NCBI GenBank assembly: GCA_964369465.1
Contig: CAYJEX010000001.1
Span: 62,001 to 126,000, forward strand
Reading direction: 5' to 3'
Length of the DNA stretch: 64,000 nucleotides
Origin: CAYJHC01 sp964369465
Lineage (GTDB): Bacteria; Bacillota; Clostridia; Peptostreptococcales; Anaerovoracaceae
A program made the translations under genes and the position numbers. How positions within the stretch are numbered: position 1 is the stretch's first letter; each line of letters opens with the position of its first letter. Under the pieces are notes generated by a model. It was given only the letters and a program-made list of their open reading frames with translations, did no database searches and was not told the DNA's origin. This document shows, piece by piece, positions 27,372 through 36,072 of the stretch.

Positions 27372-28562
27372 TTATATTGGAACTGCACTGTACATAGAGA
27401 ACAACGGAAGCATAACTCCCACAGCAATAGTCCCTATAATTACAGCAAGTACCACAATAGTAACTGGTTCTATGTATGAAATCATTTTCTGAGTAGCCAA
27501 ATCCGCGTCATAATCAAAAGCATCCGCAAGCGACGTTAGTAGTTCTTCCAGTCTTCCTGACTCCTCTCCAATATAAACTGTAGAGGTTAGTTTTTTATCT
27601 AGTCCATCTATTTTTTCTAGGACTTCTCCTAAGCCACTACCCTCTTTAATTCTTGCACATGCATCAATTAGTTGTTCTTTTATATATACATTGTTTATAA
27701 CATTTGCACTGATTTCGATAGATTCAACCATACCTACACCACTGCTATACAGCGAGCTTAAGGTTCTCGCAAAACGCTCCGTGTATATTATTGCCATAAG
27801 TTTTCCAATTTTGGGAATCTTCAGTTTTTTTGTATCTATCCATTTTCTCCCTTTTGGCTGCTTTCTTGCCCACCATGCTAAAGCGACAATAACAATTATT
27901 CCTGCAACAAAAAAATACCATCTTGTCGTCAATAATGTGCTTATTCCCATAATAACTCTTGTTATAAGTGGAATTTCTAATCCTTCAAACATTTCAAAAA
28001 CTATAGGTAACACCCCAACAAAGATTATCAGCGTAACTGCAAATGCCACAACAGATAGTATTATTGGGTATGCGAATGCCATTCTAATTTTACTATTTGT
28101 TTTATGTTCTTTTTGGAAGTAAACACTAAGTTTAATAAATGAGCTTTCAATATTTCCTGAGGTTTCGCCTGCATTAAGCATATTTATCATCAGGTTAGGA
28201 AAAACATTGCCACACATTGCCATAGCTTCTGATAAACTGTTCCCTTTATTAATATTTTCGTGAAGTTTAAAGTAAAGTCTTTTCTTTTTTGGATCAAGCT
28301 CTCTTTCACCTAATATTTCAAGTGCTTTAAGCATTGGCACTCCTGCATCTAGCATACTTCCCATCTGTCGACAAAAGTCAGCAGCTATGCTCGGCTTTAT
28401 TTTTGTTTTTAATTCCTCTTGTTCTTTTCTATTCTGAACTGTTTGTAAAAAAAGACCTTCTTTTCTAAGTGCTGAAAAAAGTTCTTGCTCGTTTTCAGCC
28501 ACCATAGTTCCCTTTTTTTTGTTGCCATCCATATCAACTGCTATGTACGTGTAATTAATCAT
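27372..28562 (-). CDS. pilC: Type IV pilus inner-membrane platform protein PilC
   Basis: 396 aa GspF-family protein. Two repeated cytoplasmic helical domains (about 60-170 and 260-375) with FCRQMGSMLDAGVPMLKALEILGE in the first and FARTLSSLYSSGVGMVESIEI in the second, separated by membrane helices near 165-190 and 215-240 with a last one at 365-390. Holds pilin subunits for assembly by PilB and disassembly by PilT. AGGAG precedes the ATG. Confidence 0.93.
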   Translation of the reverse strand: MINYTYIAVDMDGNKKKGTMVAENEQELFSALRKEGLFLQTVQNRKEQEELKTKIKPSIAADFCRQMGSMLDAGVPMLKALEILGERELDPKKKRLYFKLHENINKGNSLSEAMAMCGNVFPNLMINMLNAGETSGNIESSFIKLSVYFQKEHKTNSKIRMAFAYPIILSVVAFAVTLIIFVGVLPIVFEMFEGLEIPLITRVIMGISTLLTTRWYFFVAGIIVIVALAWWARKQPKGRKWIDTKKLKIPKIGKLMAIIYTERFARTLSSLYSSGVGMVESIEISANVINNVYIKEQLIDACARIKEGSGLGEVLEKIDGLDKKLTSTVYIGEESGRLEELLTSLADAFDYDADLATQKMISYIEPVTIVVLAVIIGTIAVGVMLPLFSMYSAVPI

Positions 28563-28584
28563 AAACTTTCTCCTATATTTTTCA

Positions 28585-29406
28585 TCACATAAGAAGCGAC
28601 AAATACCAACTTATTATTTCTTGCCCAAAGAGCAGTGCTATGAAACATCCTATTGCAAGGTATGGCCCAAACGGAATATGCGTATCTCTCTCTGATTCAT
28701 CTTCTTTCACTTCCAATTCGCCATCGTTGCCTTTGTCGAGTTCTTTTCTTCTTTTCCTCTTAATAAGAGCAACAGTTCCTACCACTCCGCCCATAACAAC
28801 ACCGATAAACGCTCCGAGCAATGTGTCTTGCCATCCTAAAATAAATCCCATCACAAGCATTAACTTGACATCTCCTCCTCCAAATGAGTTAGGCACAAGT
28901 AATATTATTAAAAAAAGCGGAAGGCTAACAGCAAAAGCTCCAATAATTCTTGACAACACTGTAATGTCCTTATCCCAAATAGCATACGCTATCGCTACAG
29001 GAATCATCGCTATAATTAGTCCGTTTGGAATAATCATGTGTTCAAAATCAATAGCAGAAATAGCTATTAGTATTGCAACCACTGCAATCCCCAGTATCGT
29101 CTTTATAGCAAATCCTTCTATTAAGTATACCGACAAAAACAACAAACCTGTCATCAATTCTATGATTGGATACCGAAAGGATATTCTATCATTACAGTTT
29201 CGGCATTTTCCTCTTAGGATAATATAACTAACTATTGGAATTAAATCATATGCTTTAATATTATCTCCACAGTTTGTACACTTTGATCTGCCTTTTGCTA
29301 TTGATATTTCTAAAGGAACTCTATAAATTACCACATTCAAAAAACTTCCTATTATTAGTCCTAAAATGAATATATATATACTTACAATTGTTTCAATTTG
29401 GTTCAT
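28585..29406 (-). CDS. pilD: Prepilin leader peptidase / N-methyltransferase PilD
   Basis: 273 aa polytopic membrane aspartyl protease that cleaves and N-methylates the class III signal peptides of the pilins in this operon. N-terminal zinc motif CTNCGDNIKAYD and CRNCNDR (C-X2-C twice) in the cytoplasmic domain; catalytic aspartates in AISAIDFEHMIIPNG and FGGGDVKLMLVMG (GxGD). A charged linker (KRKRRKELDKGNDGELEVKE) precedes the last helix. It is 23 bp before pilC, so it is in the operon. Confidence 0.94.
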   Translation of the reverse strand: MNQIETIVSIYIFILGLIIGSFLNVVIYRVPLEISIAKGRSKCTNCGDNIKAYDLIPIVSYIILRGKCRNCNDRISFRYPIIELMTGLLFLSVYLIEGFAIKTILGIAVVAILIAISAIDFEHMIIPNGLIIAMIPVAIAYAIWDKDITVLSRIIGAFAVSLPLFLIILLVPNSFGGGDVKLMLVMGFILGWQDTLLGAFIGVVMGGVVGTVALIKRKRRKELDKGNDGELEVKEDESERDTHIPFGPYLAIGCFIALLFGQEIISWYLSLLM

Positions 29407-29471
29407 TCTATATCGCTTTCTTTTGGCACAGAAAAGGCCTATTGCTTTTAGTACTCCCTTTCCTTCGTTAT

Positions 29472-30380
29472 TTAATATATTTCTTTAAAATTCAACGTAT
29501 CTACTAAATAGGATTTTAGAGCATCTTCCGATTCAAATCCTGTATATAAGCTTTCTATTCCAATATACTTTGTTGAAGGGTTTTGTGGAACATATACATT
29601 TCTCCCAACTTCCACTGCATACGCACGCCAGTAACCATGGGAATTATATCCTCCTGTAGATCCTGTTGTTGCATAGAAAATGTTTATTGGATCTCCGCTT
29701 GCATTTGGTATTCTTATATAAGGCTTCCAGTATATATCATCTGTAACATGAAGTATTCCCATTTTTTCCTTTTCTTCATCTGTAACTTTATCATATGAAT
29801 TTCCGTTCAAAGAATAAAAATCATCAATAGCTTCCATTCTATCAAAAGTTCCATCTTCGTATTTTTTTACTAAGCTTAGAATCAATTCGTTGTAAATGTC
29901 TACACGATATTCTTGTATTGGATCTCTCTTGTCAATATCTTCTCCTACAGTAGGCTCAATTACAACTGTATTTTCGCCTGCAGCATCTTGGTAGACAAAG
30001 GTTTTGATGTGTACGCTCGTGTCAGACGCTCGTGTAATTGTAATTATTGTTCCTTTTGCAAGTCCTGTTAGCCCTGCTTTTTTCAGAATTGCCTCTGCTG
30101 TGGCAGAGTCGGAAGTAAGGTCTATAGGATTAACAGTTCCTATTACTTCCACGGGAATAATGTTTGCATCATCATTTTGAAAATCTTCTATCATTAACCT
30201 TTGCGTAGCAAGATACAACGCTTCTGCTTCTTCTTCTAGTGAAGCAGACTCAGCTCCTGATTTATATTCGCTAATCCCTGCAACTGAAATTGTTGCCAAT
30301 ATTGCCAGTATTGCCAGCACTACAACAACTTCAATCAAAGTAAATCCCTTATTCTTGTTTTTTATAATCTGGATTTTCAA
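29472..30380 (-). CDS. Prepilin-like pilus protein with large C-terminal domain
   Basis: 302 aa. Starts with TTG at 30380; GGAG lies about 11 bp upstream. Prepilin cleavage site KNKG-FTLIEVVVVLAILAIL with glutamate at +5. The mature part (about 285 residues) is long for a major pilin and contains an acidic VEPTVGEDIDKRDPIQEYRVD segment and Gly/Tyr-rich stretches (TGSTGGYNSHGYWRAY). Probably a minor or alternative pilin. Follows pilA after a strong stem-loop, so it may be made at a lower level than PilA. Confidence 0.78.
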   Translation of the reverse strand: MKIQIIKNKNKGFTLIEVVVVLAILAILATISVAGISEYKSGAESASLEEEAEALYLATQRLMIEDFQNDDANIIPVEVIGTVNPIDLTSDSATAEAILKKAGLTGLAKGTIITITRASDTSVHIKTFVYQDAAGENTVVIEPTVGEDIDKRDPIQEYRVDIYNELILSLVKKYEDGTFDRMEAIDDFYSLNGNSYDKVTDEEKEKMGILHVTDDIYWKPYIRIPNASGDPINIFYATTGSTGGYNSHGYWRAYAVEVGRNVYVPQNPSTKYIGIESLYTGFESEDALKSYLVDTLNFKEIY

Positions 30381-30520
30381 TTATACATTTCTCCATTTTC
30401 ATAATATATTGCGTTTTATTAATTCTTTTCAAAACCGTATTTCAGTAATGCTTATTAATCCTTTTAGGCGATATCCTACTTATGGCTTTGAAAAAAATTA
30501 ATACAAACTAAATCAAGTTT

Positions 30521-30555
30521 GTTTTGCAACCCCTATCAAATAGGGGTTGCAAAAC
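30521..30555 (-). terminator. Strong stem-loop after pilA
   Basis: GTTTTGCAACCCCTA (30521-30535) and TAGGGGTTGCAAAAC (30541-30555) form a perfect 15-bp stem with a 5-nt loop. On the minus strand it lies about 40 nt after the pilA stop. The following sequence is only moderately U-rich, so it may be a partial terminator or an RNA-stabilising hairpin that sets pilA above the genes downstream. The rest of 30381-30593 holds nothing else I can name. Confidence 0.75.
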
Positions 30556-30593
30556 ACTTCAGTTTTATACTCTTGATCAAAAATATATTAGCC

Positions 30594-30944
30594 TTATTTC
30601 ATGCTTACTGCAGGGCCATCTGCTGCAAATAGCATAACTGTTGAACCATCATCTGCTGTCCATACATCATCTGCTGTTCCTAACACTCCGTCAGTTCCAG
30701 CTGAATATGTTCCATCTACGTTACCAATGCTTCCGATATCATCGATACCAGCATCAACAGTTAGGGCTTGTAGATATGATGCTCTTGCTTCTGCAACATA
30801 TTTTTGTTCTTCAGCTGCTTGAATATATCCAGTGATTGATGGAATTGCGATAGCAGCTAGTATAGCTAAAATAGCTATAACTACAATAACTTCGATTAGA
30901 GTAAAACCCTTTCTACTCTTGGCTTTTTTCATTATTTTTTTCAT
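30594..30944 (-). CDS. pilA: Major type IV pilin PilA
   Basis: 116 aa. Leader MKKIMKKAKSRKG, cleavage before FTLIEVIVVIAILAILAAI with glutamate at +5, then the canonical N-terminal alpha helix. The mature protein is about 103 residues, small for a pilin, with no cysteine. The C-terminal domain contains DGVLGTADDVWTADDG, an acidic loop like the calcium-type turns seen in several bacterial surface proteins. Strong ribosome binding site (GGGAGG), terminator after it and separate position suggest high expression. It lies between pilT and the second prepilin. Confidence 0.9.
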   Translation of the reverse strand: MKKIMKKAKSRKGFTLIEVIVVIAILAILAAIAIPSITGYIQAAEEQKYVAEARASYLQALTVDAGIDDIGSIGNVDGTYSAGTDGVLGTADDVWTADDGSTVMLFAADGPAVSMK

Positions 30945-31036
30945 AAATTTCCTCCCTTAAAAATAATTTACCTATTTTATCACAATTTAATTTTTTATAA
31001 TTTTGAAAAATTAAATAGTTACCTGTTTTAAGCGAA

Positions 31037-32086
31037 TTACATCTGTGATTCTAAGTCTTTTTTGTCATCAGATTTCTTCATTGCTTCTTCTCTTGTGATT
31101 AATCCTGCTCTCACAAGTTCTGCCATATACTTATTCAATGTACACATTCCAACTTTGCCATTAGTTTGCATGGTCGATGGTAGGTGATGTGCTTTTCCTT
31201 CTCTAATTTGGTTAAGCGCACCATCAGTTCCCACCAATATTTCAAATGCAGCTTGTCTTCCCTCTCCCGATGCTAGGGGTATTAGTTGCTGTGAAACGAT
31301 TCCTTTTAATGTGTTTGCAAGTTGCATTCTAATCTGTGCTTGGCTATGTGGTGGAAAAACATCAATTATCCTGTCCACCGTGCTTGCTGCCGATGTTGTG
31401 TGCAATGTAGATAATACCAAGTGTCCCGTTTCCGCAGCCGTAACAGCTGCCGCTATAGTCTCAAGGTCTCTCATCTCTCCAACAAGTATTACATCTGGAT
31501 CCTCTCTGAGCGCGCTTTTGAGTGATGCTGCAAACCCTGTTGTATCCTCTCCTAATTCTCTTTGATGCACTAATGATTTTTTGTGGTTATGCACGTATTC
31601 AATAGGATCTTCTATTGTTATAATATGACTATTTCTCGTCTGATTTATATGGTCAATCATAGCTGCAAGCGTTGTTGATTTACCACTTCCTGTTGGCCCT
31701 GTGATTAGAACTAATCCTCTTGGTTCTTCCGCAAATGATTTAATCACGCTTGGAATGTTTAGTTCTTCAAACGTAGGAATATAATTATTTAGCAATCTAA
31801 TTGCCGCTGCTAGTTTTCCCTTTTGTTTATACACATTTATTCTTTGCCTTTCCCCCGTAGGAAGTTCATTGGCAAAATCTAAATCTGATCCTTCTTCAAG
31901 TTTTTCTTTTTGCTTTTCTGTAAGAATGCTCATTATTATTTCTTCTATTTCATTCTCACCTAACACAATAGGGCTTTCTACTATACTTCCGTCTTTTCTG
32001 AAAAATGGGTTTTGCCCGTATGTCAAATGGACATCACTACATTTATTATCCCTAGCTAGCTTTACTATTTGATTATATTTTTCCAT
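31037..32086 (-). CDS. pilT: Type IV pilus retraction ATPase PilT
   Basis: 349 aa hexameric ATPase that depolymerises the pilus and powers twitching. Walker A GPTGSGKS at 130-137; the Asp box (DHINQTRNSHIITIEDPIE), Walker B (DPDVILVGEMRD) and His box (GHLVLSTLHT) follow. The AIR-type C-terminal motif appears as AELVRAGLITREEAM. The presence of PilT means the pilus is retractable. Confidence 0.95.
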   Translation of the reverse strand: MEKYNQIVKLARDNKCSDVHLTYGQNPFFRKDGSIVESPIVLGENEIEEIIMSILTEKQKEKLEEGSDLDFANELPTGERQRINVYKQKGKLAAAIRLLNNYIPTFEELNIPSVIKSFAEEPRGLVLITGPTGSGKSTTLAAMIDHINQTRNSHIITIEDPIEYVHNHKKSLVHQRELGEDTTGFAASLKSALREDPDVILVGEMRDLETIAAAVTAAETGHLVLSTLHTTSAASTVDRIIDVFPPHSQAQIRMQLANTLKGIVSQQLIPLASGEGRQAAFEILVGTDGALNQIREGKAHHLPSTMQTNGKVGMCTLNKYMAELVRAGLITREEAMKKSDDKKDLESQM

Positions 32087-32144
32087 TTATCTCTCCTCAC
32101 AACAATTTGGTTTTCTATCAATTTGCTAGATTCAATTTTATAAT

Positions 32145-33833
32145 CTATTTTATGCTTTTAGTTGAACCTGAAAATGCTGCCTGCTTGAAGAATTCCTCTA
32201 ATGTAGTCTCTCCATTATTTACAAGTTCCATAATATGGCTAGCAAGAAGTCTAAGTCCTCCTTCTTTAGTTGCGTGCTCATATAACTTTGCAACCGGTTC
32301 TTTTGCGCTTATCATCTTTCTCATCTTGCTATCTATTTCTAAAATTTCATGAACTGCTGTTCTTCCTCTATATCCTGTATTGTTACACTGTATACAGCCT
32401 TTACCTTTGAACAGTTTTATTCCTTTAGGTAAAAACAATAATTCGTCTTCGGTTGGCTTATACACTTCTTTGCAATGAACACATATTTTTCTTACTAGTC
32501 TTTGTGCAACTACTCCTACTAGAGAGTTGGCTATCATATATGACTCTATTCCCATATCCTCCAATCTGATAATAGCCCTTATTGCATCATTCGTATGTAG
32601 TGTCGAAAATACTAAGTGTCCTGTAAGCGCTGCGGATACTGCAACCGATGCCGTCTCCGAGTCTCTCGTTTCCCCTACAAGTATTACATCTGGGTCTTGT
32701 CTCAATAGAGCTCTTAGTCCTGTATCAAATGTTAGTCCAGCTTGTGGATTAACTTGTGTTTGATTAACTCTTTCTATGTTTTTTTCTACAGGATCTTCTA
32801 TTGTAGAGATGTTAATATTTTTCTTTGCCATTTTCTCTATCATCATATATAGCGTAGTAGTCTTTCCACTTCCTGTTGGTCCTGTAATAAGAACGATTCC
32901 ATATGGATTTTTGAGTATTCTATTTATTTTTTTGAAGTTTTCATCGTTCATTCCATATTGGTCTGAGTGATCTAGCTCTTTTGCTTGCGACAAAAATCTA
33001 AGAACAAGCTTTTCTCCATATACCGTTGGCATAGATGAAACACGGACGCTTATATTTTCTTTTCCTATTGATAATTTAAAGTTTCCATCTTGAGGAAGCC
33101 TCTTTTCTGCGATGTCTAGCCCTGCAATAATTTTAATTCTCGTTGCAACTTGAGGCCCTAGCACTTCATCAATCTCCATATGATCCATAAGTTCTCCATC
33201 TATACGAAGTCTTATCTTGATACAGTGCTCAAAAGGTTCAAAGTGAACATCCGAACTTCCTTCACTATGTGCTTTTAGTATAATAGAGTTGATAAGGTTT
33301 ATTACAGGAGAGTCACTTTCTTCATTAGCAATCGAAACAATCGTTTCTTCTTTTTCAATTGTTTCACTAACTTTATTAGCTGCTTTTTGTGCATTAATGG
33401 ACGCGTACGCTTTGTTAATCTCTGACATAATTTGCTCTTCTGTAGCAATTTGAATGTTACATACTCCATTAATTAATGTTTTTATATCTTCAATCCCATA
33501 CAAATCCAACGGGTCCGCTACTGCAATGTTAACTAACATTCCTTGTTTGCTATATGCTATCGCTTTGTATTTTACGCAAAAATTTTGTGGTATTAACTCC
33601 ACTGCCTCTATATCTATGTTTATATTATCAAGGTCAATAATGTCTAGATTCAATCTCTGTGAGAGCGCTTGCAAAACTTGTTCTTGGCTTACAAGTCCTT
33701 CGGCCACTAAAAGCTCCCCAAGTCTTCTTGATCCGCCTTTTTCTTTTTCTTCCTGCATTGCTTTTTCAATCTGCTCTGTTGTGATAATCCCTTTTTGAAC
33801 TAGGATATCACCCAATCTAAGTACAGCTGACAT
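32145..33833 (-). CDS. pilB: Type IV pilus assembly ATPase PilB
   Basis: 562 aa. N-terminal GspE domain (about 1-150, LRLGDILVQKGIITTEQIEK), Walker A GPTGSGKT at 318-325, Asp box (NISTIEDPVE), Walker B (DPDVILVGETRD) and His box (GHLVFSTLHT). A tetracysteine zinc motif CVHCKEV and CIQCNNTGYRGR in the C-terminal third is diagnostic of PilB/GspE. First gene of the leftward pilus operon; GAAAGGAAAG precedes the ATG. The leader upstream is structured (33864-33928). Confidence 0.95.
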   Translation of the reverse strand: MSAVLRLGDILVQKGIITTEQIEKAMQEEKEKGGSRRLGELLVAEGLVSQEQVLQALSQRLNLDIIDLDNINIDIEAVELIPQNFCVKYKAIAYSKQGMLVNIAVADPLDLYGIEDIKTLINGVCNIQIATEEQIMSEINKAYASINAQKAANKVSETIEKEETIVSIANEESDSPVINLINSIILKAHSEGSSDVHFEPFEHCIKIRLRIDGELMDHMEIDEVLGPQVATRIKIIAGLDIAEKRLPQDGNFKLSIGKENISVRVSSMPTVYGEKLVLRFLSQAKELDHSDQYGMNDENFKKINRILKNPYGIVLITGPTGSGKTTTLYMMIEKMAKKNINISTIEDPVEKNIERVNQTQVNPQAGLTFDTGLRALLRQDPDVILVGETRDSETASVAVSAALTGHLVFSTLHTNDAIRAIIRLEDMGIESYMIANSLVGVVAQRLVRKICVHCKEVYKPTEDELLFLPKGIKLFKGKGCIQCNNTGYRGRTAVHEILEIDSKMRKMISAKEPVAKLYEHATKEGGLRLLASHIMELVNNGETTLEEFFKQAAFSGSTKSIK

Positions 33834-33863
33834 AGTCTACTTTCCTTTCTCTAAATTAAGCCT

Positions 33864-33928
33864 GTAAAGAATAACTAATTCTATGCTCTATTCCTTCGGT
33901 CTTGCGTCCGTTTTGTTTATTCCTTTAC
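33864..33928 (-). promoter_or_regulatory. Structured RNA leader upstream of pilB, unassigned
   Basis: In the 128-nt gap before pilB, GTAAAGGAATAA (33928-33917) can pair with TTATTCTTTAC (33874-33864), closing a region that contains CGGACGCAAGACCG (33910-33897). The GGACGCAA core recalls the c-di-GMP-I riboswitch, but the rest does not fit that consensus. Treat as an unassigned structured leader. Confidence 0.3.
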
Positions 33929-33961
33929 TATTACTTCACTATACAGGAGCCTCTCCCCATA

Positions 33962-35341
33962 TTATAAATTAACTTTCAAACTTTTTTCTAAAAGTCTAAT
34001 TGCGCCATCCCTATGTTTTCTTGATAAAACTCCTATTGACGCCATTATATAATCTTTGTCAATAAGGATTTCTGTGCCTTCCGGTGGTGATAGCATCATC
34101 CCTCCGCAATTTGCTTTTCCTATTTTTTCTAAAATCTTCTTCCCCTTTGGAAGTTTTACTAAAGCTCCACCAGTTCCAATTATATATTTGACTTGCGTAA
34201 GATCTTTTCCTTCTGCAATCGTTGCTCTTCCCGACGGGCCATACACGTACCTTAATGTTCCCGCATGTCTTTCCATCGCTCTAAGTACGGCCTCTTCTGT
34301 TAGCCGTTGAACAAACTTTATTTCATTTTCATTTTTAGGAATTGACGAGTAACTTTCGAACACCTCATCAAACTTTATTCCTTCTTTTTCTAATTCTTCA
34401 CAGAGCTTTTCTCTGCCTATATTCTCAATTATTTTTTCTCTATTTATGTATACCCCTAAATCTCCTTCTACAGTCCTTTTCGCTTTTGGTTCGGGGTTAA
34501 CTAAAAGTCTTGATACTTGATCTGAATCCTCTGCAACTGAATGAATATCTGTTGTAGCTCCACCTACATCAATCACCACAACATTTCCTATACATTCATT
34601 AAGTAATTTCGCACATTCCATAACTGCCCCTGGTGTCGGAATTATTGACCCGCTTACAAGTTCTCTCACATGCTCCATCCCTGGCGCATATATAATATGC
34701 TCTTCAAAAACTTCTTGTATTACTTTTCTGCATGGTTCAACGCATAGTTGGTCTATTTTAGGATAGACATTTTCCACAATATATAGTTTGATGCCTGTCT
34801 CTTCAAAAAGAAGTTTTATTTCTTCCTGGTTCTCAATGTTGCCTGCATATATCAAAGGTACTGTCATGTTCATAGATTTCAGAAGTTCAGCATTATATAT
34901 AGCTGTTTCTCTTTCTCCAAAATCTACTCCTCCTGCTAGAAGAATTATATTAGGGTTAATCTCTTTTATTTTATTAAGATCTGTTCTTCTAAGTTTTCCT
35001 GCCGTAATATAATGAATTATTCCTCCCGCACCAAGTGCCGCTTCTCTCGCTGCCTTTGCCGTCATATCATAAACTAACCCGTGAACCGTCATTTTTAGTC
35101 CACCTGCAGCAGATGATGTTGCAAACATTTCTTTGTATTGAAAATCTTTTTTGTTAATTTCTTTTTTTGTGCATAGATTTTCAATGGCGTTGTTTAGGCC
35201 TATTCGCACATCGCCTTCTAATACAGTTGTAGGAGCCTGGCCTTGTCCCCAAAAAAACGGTTCTTTTGTATCTATATTTGAAAATGCATTAACAACTGTA
35301 GTTGTTGATCCTATTTCTGCTACTAAAACGTCTATTATCAT
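33962..35341 (-). CDS. glmL: GlmL-like mutase accessory protein (ASKHA fold)
   Basis: 459 aa. Opening IDVLVAEIGSTTTVVNAF and VVIDVGGATTDIHSV are the phosphate-binding motifs of the actin/hexokinase superfamily; IGTGGALVKLPKG is a third. Family members sit beside adenosylcobalamin-dependent aminomutases such as glutamate mutase GlmE/GlmS. No mutase gene is in this window, so its partner must be elsewhere. Preceded by an extended -10 (TGTTATAAT, minus strand, about 35374-35366). Function as a reactivating or chaperone factor is family inference. Confidence 0.82.
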   Translation of the reverse strand: MIIDVLVAEIGSTTTVVNAFSNIDTKEPFFWGQGQAPTTVLEGDVRIGLNNAIENLCTKKEINKKDFQYKEMFATSSAAGGLKMTVHGLVYDMTAKAAREAALGAGGIIHYITAGKLRRTDLNKIKEINPNIILLAGGVDFGERETAIYNAELLKSMNMTVPLIYAGNIENQEEIKLLFEETGIKLYIVENVYPKIDQLCVEPCRKVIQEVFEEHIIYAPGMEHVRELVSGSIIPTPGAVMECAKLLNECIGNVVVIDVGGATTDIHSVAEDSDQVSRLLVNPEPKAKRTVEGDLGVYINREKIIENIGREKLCEELEKEGIKFDEVFESYSSIPKNENEIKFVQRLTEEAVLRAMERHAGTLRYVYGPSGRATIAEGKDLTQVKYIIGTGGALVKLPKGKKILEKIGKANCGGMMLSPPEGTEILIDKDYIMASIGVLSRKHRDGAIRLLEKSLKVNL

Positions 35342-35466
35342 TTAGTCCCCTTCTACTCTATACTAATTATAACATAAACTGGCAAAAATGAAGGTTTTTG
35401 ACCTTTTTTTTGTTAAATTTTCTTCATATTAGCGAGTTTTACAAAGTTTTGTCAACATACATTAGG

Positions 35467-35521
35467 GATTTTCACTATATATACTTTATTTTTAGAGATT
35501 TTCACTATATATACTTTATTT
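35467..35521. repeat. 30-bp tandem duplication upstream of glmL
   Basis: Two copies of a 25-bp identical stretch starting GATTTTCACTATATATAC begin at 35467 and 35497, spaced exactly 30 bp apart. The second copy runs into the stop codon of the HD gene (35516-35518). In the 35342-35515 gap I also see the glmL extended -10 near 35366-35374. Confidence 0.85.
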
Positions 35522-36046
35522 CTGCTGATTTATGCTTGTTTCAATATTTGTCATCATGCCCTTTTTTTCAATATCTTCTATATATTCTTTTATTTGTTTT
35601 TCAATTACTGCGATTTTTTTTTCGATATTTTCTATATTTCTATTTTTTTCAATAACGTATTTCATCCTCTTTTCTATCCCTACAAATTTGTCTTCTAAAA
35701 CCAGTCTGTCTCCTAAGCAAAATATTGCCATTTCATCTATGTGCCCTTTTACAAATTCGTATTTCATATGTCCTTGTATTAATTTTGCAAGTTCACTGTA
35801 TCCCAAACTATTCAAAACTTCTGCACATTTTTCTCCATGGTTTTCCTCAACTCTTAGCATATCGTGAAGAAGTCCCGCAGCTTCTATCATTTCTAAGTTT
35901 AACGTATATCCATTACAATTTAGTTGTTTGGCAATTGCTACTCCTACATTTGCGACTGCTAAGCAATGTCTTTTTACTCTTTCTGGTGTGTTATATTCTC
36001 CTAACAGTTCTAAGCATTTTTGCCTATTGGGGATGGTGTTTCTCAT
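35516..36046 (-). CDS. HD-domain phosphohydrolase-like protein
   Basis: 176 aa. The HD signature is present: VKRHCLAVANV (first His), AAGLLHDMLR (HD at about residue 58-59), then a later histidine in QGHMKYEF and an aspartate in FCLGDRLV. The C-terminal third is Lys/Glu-rich helix (VIEKNRNIENIEKKIAVIEK). HD enzymes hydrolyse phosphate bonds in nucleotides or other small molecules. It is the last gene of the molybdenum-hydroxylase accessory operon (26 bp after the nucleotidyltransferase gene), and a role on the nucleotide cofactor is inferred only from that. Confidence 0.8.
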   Translation of the reverse strand: MRNTIPNRQKCLELLGEYNTPERVKRHCLAVANVGVAIAKQLNCNGYTLNLEMIEAAGLLHDMLRVEENHGEKCAEVLNSLGYSELAKLIQGHMKYEFVKGHIDEMAIFCLGDRLVLEDKFVGIEKRMKYVIEKNRNIENIEKKIAVIEKQIKEYIEDIEKKGMMTNIETSINQQK

Positions 36047-36072
36047 TTACAAGTTCCTTTTATTAATCTCAA

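Noticed and set aside
33864..33928. Annotation as a c-di-GMP riboswitch
   Set aside because: Only the GGACGCAA core agrees; the first hairpin and the second helix of the c-di-GMP-I consensus are not there. Kept as an unassigned leader.
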